A stretch of DNA of 42,577 bases, taken from the NCBI GenBank assembly GCA_020851955.1, contig JADZBU010000232.1, positions 1 through 42,577 on the forward strand, read 5' to 3'. Shown one piece after another: positions 37,451 to 42,577 of this stretch (positions are counted from its first letter, which is position 1; the number at the start of each line of letters is the position of its first letter). The notes under the pieces were generated by a model. It did no database searches. It was not told the origin of the DNA and saw only the letters and a program-made list of their open reading frames with translations. A program made the position numbers and the translations under genes. Origin of the DNA: Chromatiaceae bacterium (GTDB lineage: Bacteria > Pseudomonadota > Gammaproteobacteria > Chromatiales > Chromatiaceae).

Positions 37451-38430
37451 AGGTAATGGGCCAGGTGTTCGCGATAGTAGGCCAGGGTGCGGGCCAGCCC
37501 CTCCTCCAGCCCGATGCGCGGCGCCCAGCCCAACTCGGCGCGGATCAGACGGTCGTCGGCATAGTAGTCGCCGATGTCGATGCGTTTGCGGTCGGCGGGG
37601 AACTCGCGCAGGGTGAAGGCCCCCCCGCCGTTAGCCGCCACTGTCAGTTCCGCCAGTTGGGCGAGACTCACCACCCGGTCACCTCCCAGGTTATAGACCT
37701 TGCCATTGGCCGTCTCATTAGCCGCCGCTTGCAGCAAGGCGTCCACGACATCATCGATATAGGTAAAGTCGCGCAGTTGCTCGCCGCCCCACACCTCGAA
37801 GGGCTTGCCCTCCACCAGCAGCCGCACCCAGATGCCAAGAAAGGTCTGGCGCGCGTCCTTGACGCGCATGCAGGGGCCATAGCTATTGGTCAGGCGCAGG
37901 GCACAGGCGTGGATGCCGTACACATTGTTGTAGAGAATGTGGTACCACTCACCCGCCATCTTATTGATGCCGTTCACATCCACGGGACGCAGCAAGTGTT
38001 TCTCGTCCACCGGCAGATAGTCCGGCTTGCCATAAAACTGGCGGGTACTGGCGAAGACGACCTTGATGCCGGGGTTGTGGTGCCGGCAGGTCTCCAGGAT
38101 GGCGAGTTGGGCACGGGCGTTGATGTCCAGGTCGGTAAAGGGGTCCTGCATGGAGTCCATGTGGCTGGTTTGACCCGCCAGGTTGAACAGCACGTCCTGC
38201 CCCTGCACCAGATATTTCATGCTGTGCGTATCGCGCACGTCCGAGATATTGACCCGCACCCGGTCCTCGATATCGGCAATGTTGAACAGGTTGCCGCCAT
38301 ATTCCGGGATCAGGCTGTCGACCAGCGTCACCCGCGCCCCCAGCGCGACCAGCCGCCGCGCCAGATTGGCGCCGATAAAGCCGAGGCCGCCGGTGATGAG
38401 CACCTTTCTTTGGGAGAATGCACCACTCAT
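37447..38430 (-). CDS. Extended SDR nucleotide-sugar epimerase/dehydratase with atypical active site
   Basis: The start is set at MSGAFSQRKVLITGG, 19 codons inside the ORF, giving 327 residues. The NAD-binding GGLGFIG is at 14-20. FASTRQFYGKP (126-136) and LRLTNSYGPCMRV match the SDR fold, and EQLRDFTYIDDVVDALL is the usual sugar-binding part. The YxxxK position reads NGINK (153-157), so the canonical catalytic Tyr is Asn while Lys157 is kept. I believe similar NGxNK proteins exist in other bacteria, which would make this a subfamily and not a mutation, but I cannot check. With the coupled aminotransferase it would make a modified NDP-sugar. Confidence 0.85.
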   Translation of the reverse strand: MSGAFSQRKVLITGGLGFIGANLARRLVALGARVTLVDSLIPEYGGNLFNIADIEDRVRVNISDVRDTHSMKYLVQGQDVLFNLAGQTSHMDSMQDPFTDLDINARAQLAILETCRHHNPGIKVVFASTRQFYGKPDYLPVDEKHLLRPVDVNGINKMAGEWYHILYNNVYGIHACALRLTNSYGPCMRVKDARQTFLGIWVRLLVEGKPFEVWGGEQLRDFTYIDDVVDALLQAAANETANGKVYNLGGDRVVSLAQLAELTVAANGGGAFTLREFPADRKRIDIGDYYADDRLIRAELGWAPRIGLEEGLARTLAYYREHLAHYL

Positions 38431-38547
38431 TGAATTACCTCTAGTGGCTGATGTATCCCCGGCATTTGTGAAACACGATTCATCCAAGATAAGTCGAAGT
38501 CAAATCGCTAGCCGAGAATGGGTTATTTATAATCGCTGCGCATGGGG

Positions 38548-39507
38548 CTAGCGAATCAGCATACGGCCAAATTTCCTGATTGCTCGCCGGAGCAGAGAGG
38601 GAGACCGATTGTTTTGAGTGGCTTTGGTTTCCAATATAGTCAATGGCTCGTTTTGTATCAGATTGGTCCATTCGTCGCTCCCAAAGCATCGCATATATGC
38701 TTCGGCCACATCAAGCGCAAATCCATATTGCTCATCCAACATAGCAAAGACCCACAATAGTAGAAATCGGTCTTTGGTAGCTCCGATTTTTACCAACCAA
38801 TCTTGATCGCGTAGATAACGAGCCTCACACCATCCTGGACTGGTTCGTTGAGTACTCGAAACCATGGGAATGAAGTGCTCACCCAACTTACTCGCAGTCG
38901 AACGGCGTAGCCGTATCGAACCGCACACTTGTAGATTTGAGAGCCAAAAACCTTGATTTAAGAGTTCACGATGTGCCTCGACAAAGAGATCCTCACCTTG
39001 ATACGCATCAATCAGACCCGGCTCAATGTCCACGGCAAGGACCTGTGACCGGATATTATCTGGCAAGCTCTGAAATAGCCTGAGGTCGGTACCTTGCGAA
39101 TCGGTCTTGAACCAGTCAATCCCCGGTAAGGAAAATTGGTCAAGTATCCCGGCTATTGTGGTCGCGGGTACAGAAACCTCCTGTTCAACCACGAAGAGGT
39201 CTGAAAAAAGGTAATTTGATAGCGATTTACTGTCCGGACGCAGAGTACTTGAACAGTAGGGTGAATAAGTGAGGTAGAACTTTGTTTCATTTTCAGCGGA
39301 TGTCGTTAATGCCTTGTTGACAATGATTGATCTCGCATAATGACCATCCGGGACGTCATGTAGCTCACGCCGATCCGGGTCAAAACCAAGATAAACCGCC
39401 TTGGTGCGAATTGCATCCCATATTCTTGGTGGTTCACCCGATGCACCAATATCAATCAATACTGGTGGAGAAGTCAGTGCCGCCAGTGGCTGCAGATATT
39501 TTTCCAT
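38548..39507 (-). CDS. FkbM-family methyltransferase
   Basis: The 319-residue SAM enzyme has VLIDIGASGEPPRIWDA as motif I (16-32), YLGFDPDRRE at strand 2, YCSSTLRP, and GIDWFKTDSQGTDLRLFQSL (129-148), which is the FkbM signature with Asp and Gly in place. The region after 200 (PGWCEARYLRDQDWL, AMLDEQYGFALDVAEAYM) is an extension of about 100 residues often seen in polysaccharide-cluster members. The likely action is O-methylation of a sugar. It is AT-richer than both neighbours, and a gap of about 117 bases separates it from the epimerase start. It lies next to the fusion gene, which also carries a methyltransferase domain. Confidence 0.88.
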   Translation of the reverse strand: MEKYLQPLAALTSPPVLIDIGASGEPPRIWDAIRTKAVYLGFDPDRRELHDVPDGHYARSIIVNKALTTSAENETKFYLTYSPYCSSTLRPDSKSLSNYLFSDLFVVEQEVSVPATTIAGILDQFSLPGIDWFKTDSQGTDLRLFQSLPDNIRSQVLAVDIEPGLIDAYQGEDLFVEAHRELLNQGFWLSNLQVCGSIRLRRSTASKLGEHFIPMVSSTQRTSPGWCEARYLRDQDWLVKIGATKDRFLLLWVFAMLDEQYGFALDVAEAYMRCFGSDEWTNLIQNEPLTILETKATQNNRSPSLLRRAIRKFGRMLIR

Positions 39508-39550
39508 AATTTATTCACGCTGTTGGTCTATCTTGACGCGTCCTTGATGA

Positions 39551-41341
39551 TCAAGGAATCCGGACCGCTATTAAACCCCGAAAATTCAAAGGGACTGGGG
39601 CCGCCATACGAGCATGATCATCAAAATCAGCGATAATGCTCCAGTGTAAGCTAAGGATTGATCGGAAGCGTGACCAGGAAAATATCCACGCGGGATAACT
39701 CGCTGGATAGATGTCGGGTGGCACATGCTGTACGCAAAGTCGGTCATTGGGGCCTGCCCAAAAAAAAGTCAAATCCAAGATAAGAAAGCGGCAGGACGTG
39801 GCTTGTAGGCTATTGAGCAAGTCGTATGGAACTTCTAAATATTGAAGCACACCGCTGAGCAAAATCACGTTAGGCTGTGTTTCCGCGAGGCAGGCATCGA
39901 TTGACTGGTAGAAACGCAGCCGCTCGTCTTGAAATGCTTGCCGTCCAACTTCTACATGGCGCGGTTGTTCAACGATGTTCCAGCGGACCATTCCAAGCCG
40001 GTCCAGGAAGGCGCGATTTTGGAAATAGGTACTGCCCAGTGAACCGCCTAAGTCCAACACGTTCAGCCGGCAGTCGTGCTGCGCTGCGACCCACATGAGA
40101 CCCGCCAGCACGGGCCAGGAATACTCAATTACCTCGAAAAGCACCGAGTCTCGCTCATAGACGGCCTCGCCGCGCTTGACCTTGAGTAAGGCTGCGCGGG
40201 TGCGTTCCAGGATGACCCCGGCATCGTAGCCGGCGCTGTCGGCTTGGGCGGCGGACCAGGTAGCATACTGACCCGTGAGTTGGAGCGCGGCGGATGGGGC
40301 AACCGCGATGGCGGTGCCACCCGCCATCCGGCGTCGGCCCGCCCGATAAGCCCGCAGCAGGAGCGGCGGCGTCAGCCCTTCAACCGCGGGCCGCACACTC
40401 AGGGATTCCAGCCGCGTGCTTCCCGTCAGGGCAACGGTCAGGCGCCGCAGTCTGCGCGTGATCCGGCGCGCCAGCCCCGGCGGGGGCGAGGGCGGGAGAA
40501 CCGGCGGCGGGGGAAAGGCCCGCCGCTGCAGCGCACCACACGCCGCATGCTCCACCGCATCTGGCCAGGTGCTAGGCACCGGCGGACAGGCCCTTAGCGG
40601 GGGATTCGCCCATCCACTTGCGCTACCGGCGTTGGTCGCCAGGGCATCAAAGCCGATATGCTCGACCAGGCTCCAGGGCGGTCGCAGGCAGAGCCCCCCC
40701 CGTAGCAGGTGGTGATAAAGCCACCGCACCGCCCAGATATTCTGCCGGAGCTCGGCCGCCGCCATGATCGGCAAATCGTTGCCATAGTGGTTGCGATCGA
40801 TTCCTCGCGCCTCGCAGGCCAGCATCATCTGCTCCGCGGTCTGGTCGTTCATCCCCGCCCAAGCCCGCGCCCAGGTTCCCCACACCCAACATTCAGCGCG
40901 TCCATCGAAATAAGGTCGGTCGGCGACATCCTTCGGCGTCAACCGTGGATGGGTCCAGCCTGTGACACTCATGACCTGCGGATCGTCCTGATAGTGTCGC
41001 AGCGCGGCGCACAGGTAGTCATAGGCCCCGGGAACGCAAATCAAGTCGTCCTCAAAGACTAGACAGGAATTGTATCGGTCGAGCACTTCGGTCACGCCCG
41101 CCATGATCGATCGACCAAGACCCCGGTTATCCTCGCGCTCGTGCAGTTCCACTTCGCACCAATCAATGCCCCGCAACAGTGCCCGCACTTCGGCTACCTG
41201 GGGCGCCTTATCCGGCGTTTTTGGCCCGTCGCAGATAGCAATAATCAGCGGGACGCGATTATCGCGCAGACAGGCTAGTGTGCGCCGCAGGTGATCCGGG
41301 CGTGCATAGGCGAAGAGAGCGATGGGTATCAGTTCGGTCAT
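39551..41341 (-). CDS. Glycosyltransferase-methyltransferase fusion (GT-A plus TIGR04325-like)
   Basis: Start MTELIPIALFAYARPDHLRR overlaps the stop of the small upstream ORF (ATGA), giving 596 residues. The N-terminal 260 residues are a GT-A glycosyltransferase, with FAYARPDHLRRTLACL, NRGLGRSIMAGV, CLVFEDDLICVPGAYDYL with an EDD metal site (97-99), and WGTWARAW. A proline linker (PPPPVLPPSPPPG, about 277-289) leads to the second half. Residues about 350-596 resemble the TIGR04325 methyltransferase family, with YATWSAAQADSAGYD, AVYERDSVLF, NVLDLGGSLGSTYF, WNIVEQP and ILLSGVLQYLE. A single chain could add a sugar and then methylate it, for example as a chain end. Family names are from memory; the two-domain layout is clear. 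Confidence 0.8.
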   Translation of the reverse strand: MTELIPIALFAYARPDHLRRTLACLRDNRVPLIIAICDGPKTPDKAPQVAEVRALLRGIDWCEVELHEREDNRGLGRSIMAGVTEVLDRYNSCLVFEDDLICVPGAYDYLCAALRHYQDDPQVMSVTGWTHPRLTPKDVADRPYFDGRAECWVWGTWARAWAGMNDQTAEQMMLACEARGIDRNHYGNDLPIMAAAELRQNIWAVRWLYHHLLRGGLCLRPPWSLVEHIGFDALATNAGSASGWANPPLRACPPVPSTWPDAVEHAACGALQRRAFPPPPVLPPSPPPGLARRITRRLRRLTVALTGSTRLESLSVRPAVEGLTPPLLLRAYRAGRRRMAGGTAIAVAPSAALQLTGQYATWSAAQADSAGYDAGVILERTRAALLKVKRGEAVYERDSVLFEVIEYSWPVLAGLMWVAAQHDCRLNVLDLGGSLGSTYFQNRAFLDRLGMVRWNIVEQPRHVEVGRQAFQDERLRFYQSIDACLAETQPNVILLSGVLQYLEVPYDLLNSLQATSCRFLILDLTFFWAGPNDRLCVQHVPPDIYPASYPAWIFSWSRFRSILSLHWSIIADFDDHARMAAPVPLNFRGLIAVRIP

Positions 41342-41562
41342 GCAAGCTCGCACTGCTCCAAAAGCTGCTGAATCGTGAGGAGGGCAAGATAGGCATTGTA
41401 GGTGGAAAGCCAGGGAGCCCCGCGATTTCGTTCCTCCAGGCGTCGCAGCACCTCGCCGACCGCGCGCACCCCCAGCAGTTCATTGATCCGATCATCCCGC
41501 TTCAAACCCCATCGTCCCGGCAACTGGCGAATGATCCAAGCACATATTCTGGCTTGATCCAT
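41338..41562 (-). CDS. Small ORF coupled to the fusion gene; possible C-terminal remnant
   Basis: The 74-residue ORF ends in TGA overlapping the ATG of the fusion gene (ATGA), the mark of a genuine translated 3' end. The sequence is helical and protein-like (RDDRINELLGVRAVGEVLRRLEE, STYNAYLALLTIQQLLEQ) but starts abruptly at MDQARICAWIIRQ without a clear ribosome site. It may be the C-terminal end of a larger gene cut by the events seen to its right. An asparagine-synthase-type tail is one weak possibility. I do not recognise a family. Confidence 0.4.
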   Translation of the reverse strand: MDQARICAWIIRQLPGRWGLKRDDRINELLGVRAVGEVLRRLEERNRGAPWLSTYNAYLALLTIQQLLEQCELA

Positions 41563-41620
41563 TCACCCATCCGTTGCGCATCCAGTGGCAGCATAGGCAT
41601 CTAATGGAGAGCTTGAAGGT

Positions 41621-41698
41621 CTAGGGTGTTCTGCCTGGAACTCTCTTTTTCCTGGTCGACAACGCGTCATCTGGGAGATCAATTGCGATGTGGGTCAT
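41621..41698 (-). pseudogene. Possible UPF0175-type antitoxin N-terminal remnant
   Basis: A 25-codon minus-strand reading starts MTHIAIDLPDDALSTRKK and stops shortly after. The beginning resembles the conserved N-terminus of UPF0175 small antitoxin-like proteins (pattern ITIDLPDDAL). The rest of the gene, normally about 80-90 residues, is absent. It may be a leftover of a toxin-antitoxin module. The match is short, so this is tentative. Confidence 0.35.
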
Positions 41699-41711
41699 GA
41701 GGTGATCGCGG

Positions 41712-41910
41712 TTAGCGCTGGTTGCTGGTGAAAAATTGGGTAATCGGTTGACTGAGCGGGTGAGTATCCGCCGCGCCGATGGGGAGCAGGGGGTCGGGCC
41801 GGCCGGGGGCCTTGGCCCACCCGTCCGAGGTCCTCGCGCCGGGTGCCGCTGCCGATGAGGCCGAGGCGGTAGTATTGGCCGGGGTTTTCGACTTGGATGA
41901 CGACGGACAT
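41712..41910 (-). pseudogene. Unidentified frameshifted ORF
   Basis: The minus strand starts ATG for MSVVIQVENPGQYYRLGLI, continuing as GSGTRREDL. Then the protein-like reading jumps by one base into a second frame, DGWAKAPGRPDPLLP followed by IGAADTHPLSQPITQFF, and stops at TAA near 41712. Both halves look coding, so a one-base change has probably broken a gene of about 65 residues, or the C-terminal part of a larger one. I recognise no family. A sequencing error is an alternative explanation. Confidence 0.4.
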
Positions 41911-42141
41911 GAAATTAGGTGAAAGGTGAAAGTCGTCCAGGGCTTGACGCCGTTCTGAGCCGACGCGCTGGCGCCTCAGGCGGTAACTGGGTACGGAGAG
42001 CTGGGGCGAGAGGCTGTAAGGTTCGTCATGCGCCAAGACGGGCTCGTAGCCGCGGTCCCGCAGCGTGGCGACGACGAAGCGGGTCATGGTGGGCACTCCC
42101 CCGCTGATGGGGGTGATGGTGGAGATCAGAACGCGGGGCAT
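41911..42141 (-). pseudogene. N-terminal fragment of a GT4 glycosyltransferase
   Basis: From the ATG at 42141 the reading MPRVLISTITPISGGVPTMT, then TRFVVATLRDRGYEPVLAHD and SVPSYRL, matches the N-terminal domain start of a GT4 enzyme (strand, GG-loop, helix). After about 70 residues (RRQALDDFH) the similarity ends and unrelated DNA containing TTTCACCTTTCACC begins. The acceptor domain remainder, linker and EX7E donor domain are absent. The listed ORF start at 42321 is wrong because its first 60 codons are not protein-like. This looks like the 5' end of a former first gene of the locus. Confidence 0.65.
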
Positions 42142-42437
42142 GATCCGGGGGATTGTACGCTGATGAGGGGTGCTGTGCGGTCGATTGGACCCCGGGTGCT
42201 GATGATCTGTAGCGTCATCCCTGGGGCGAAGCCGAGCTGGCGGCCCCTGCGGGCGGCGCAGGCCTGTTCGCAGCGCTGCACCAAGGGGCCTTTGGAAGAA
42301 CTCCAGCCGGTGTTGATGCACTTTGCGAGGATTGCGGCTCGTTACCGTCCCGCGGGGGTGCGTTGACGGGGATGAAATCGGCGCAACTTACCGGGCGCAT
42401 TGATCATTGAGAAGGACCTGGGGGGGAGAGGGGGATC
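42142..42437. other. Intergenic region with no recognised gene
   Basis: This 296-base stretch separates the GT4 fragment from the gene fragment at the window edge. Listed ORFs here on either strand (42215..42400 minus; 42028..42366 plus) have no protein-like pattern. It contains a run of G with GAGAGGGGG near 42419-42435, similar in texture to the palindromic repeat at 21671 but without the hairpin. I see no clear promoter. Confidence 0.5.
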
Positions 42438-42577
42438 TTAGGTCGCGGCTAGCACCTCTTCCAGGGTCTGGGCGGTGAGCACCCGCTCGGACCAGAGCAG
42501 CAGGGTGTCGGCGTCGGCCGCTTCGATGCGCTGCTGGACGGCGACGGGCAGGTCGCCAAAGCGGAGGCGTAACTGAG
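42438..42577 (-). CDS. C-terminal end of a probable DUF4351 (Rpn/transposase-like) protein, partial
   Basis: The minus strand is open from the window edge to a TAA at 42438. It reads LRLRFGDLPVAVQQRIEAAD followed by TLLLWSERVLTAQTLEEVL. This is the typical end of DUF4351 domains found at the C-terminus of Rpn-type PD-(D/E)XK nuclease/transposase-like proteins (pattern RFGxLP, RIExA, LxxWxxRxLxAxTLxxxF). Only about 46 residues are in the window, the start is off the right edge, and the ORF track missed it. Such genes are frequent at the edges of variable regions. Confidence 0.7.
   Translation of the reverse strand, partial: QLRLRFGDLPVAVQQRIEAADADTLLLWSERVLTAQTLEEVLAAT

Noticed and set aside
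41865-41875. ops-like GGCGGTAGTAT (RfaH recruitment site)
   Set aside because: It lies on the plus strand while the locus is transcribed from the minus strand, and it falls inside a coding-like fragment.

Overview
This window is one large surface-polysaccharide (O-antigen or exopolysaccharide) biosynthesis locus. Every credible gene except one acyltransferase lies on the minus strand, so transcription runs from high to low coordinates. By eye the backbone is GC-rich, with proteins rich in Ala, Arg, Leu and Gly. AT-rich blocks interrupt it at roughly 8.0-11.7, 22.9-25.0, 26.4-27.2, 29.2-29.9 and 38.5-39.5 kb. The families and mosaic composition fit a high-GC gammaproteobacterium, perhaps a Chromatiales-type purple sulfur bacterium. 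No rRNA, tRNA or housekeeping gene is present to prove that, so taxonomy is an inference.

Layout, high to low coordinate (direction of transcription). (1) 41.3-42.6 kb is a graveyard: the C-terminal end of a probable DUF4351 protein leaving the window, the N-terminus only of a GT4 glycosyltransferase, a short frameshifted unidentified ORF, a possible UPF0175 antitoxin start, and a small ORF translationally coupled to the next gene. (2) 32.4-41.3 kb is an export and modification module: a glycosyltransferase-methyltransferase fusion, an FkbM methyltransferase, an SDR epimerase, a DegT/StrS aminotransferase, a GT-A glycosyltransferase, a small unknown protein, then the ABC exporter pair Wzm and Wzt (Wzt with a C-terminal cargo-binding-type extension). 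(3) 27.7-32.3 kb holds three GT4 enzymes and one methyltransferase. (4) 25.0-27.6 kb holds a GT10 fucosyltransferase and, 1.53 kb away, a second diverged copy of its leader and 5' end, with an AT-rich putative glycosyltransferase and a Cys-rich small ORF between them. (5) 11.7-24.8 kb holds an SGNH-type acyltransferase, five GT-B enzymes (four GT4 plus one distant GT4-like), three GT2 enzymes, a GT-C-like membrane protein, a GT-A-like protein and an epimerase. (6) 8.0-11.5 kb is an AT-rich block with a GT2, a methyltransferase, a GT-A enzyme and the lone plus-strand acyltransferase. (7) 0-7.7 kb is a very compact operon: CgeB-like glycosyltransferase, Wzy-like polymerase, two GT4 enzymes, WcaF-type acetyltransferase, AsnB-like amidotransferase, and an internally deleted GT4 pseudogene.

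Together about 20 glycosyltransferases would build one or more complex glycans on the cytoplasmic face. The epimerases and the aminotransferase would make special nucleotide sugars. Methyl-, acetyl- and acyltransferases and the amidotransferase would decorate the chain, and Wzm/Wzt would export it. The presence of both an ABC exporter and a Wzy-like polymerase suggests either two glycans from one locus or a hybrid built by recombination. Duplications, truncations and AT-rich decoration genes point to repeated exchange. The most unusual features are the glycosyltransferase-methyltransferase fusion, an SDR epimerase lacking the usual catalytic Tyr, the partial GT10 duplication, a 9-Cys small ORF, and the broken genes at both ends.
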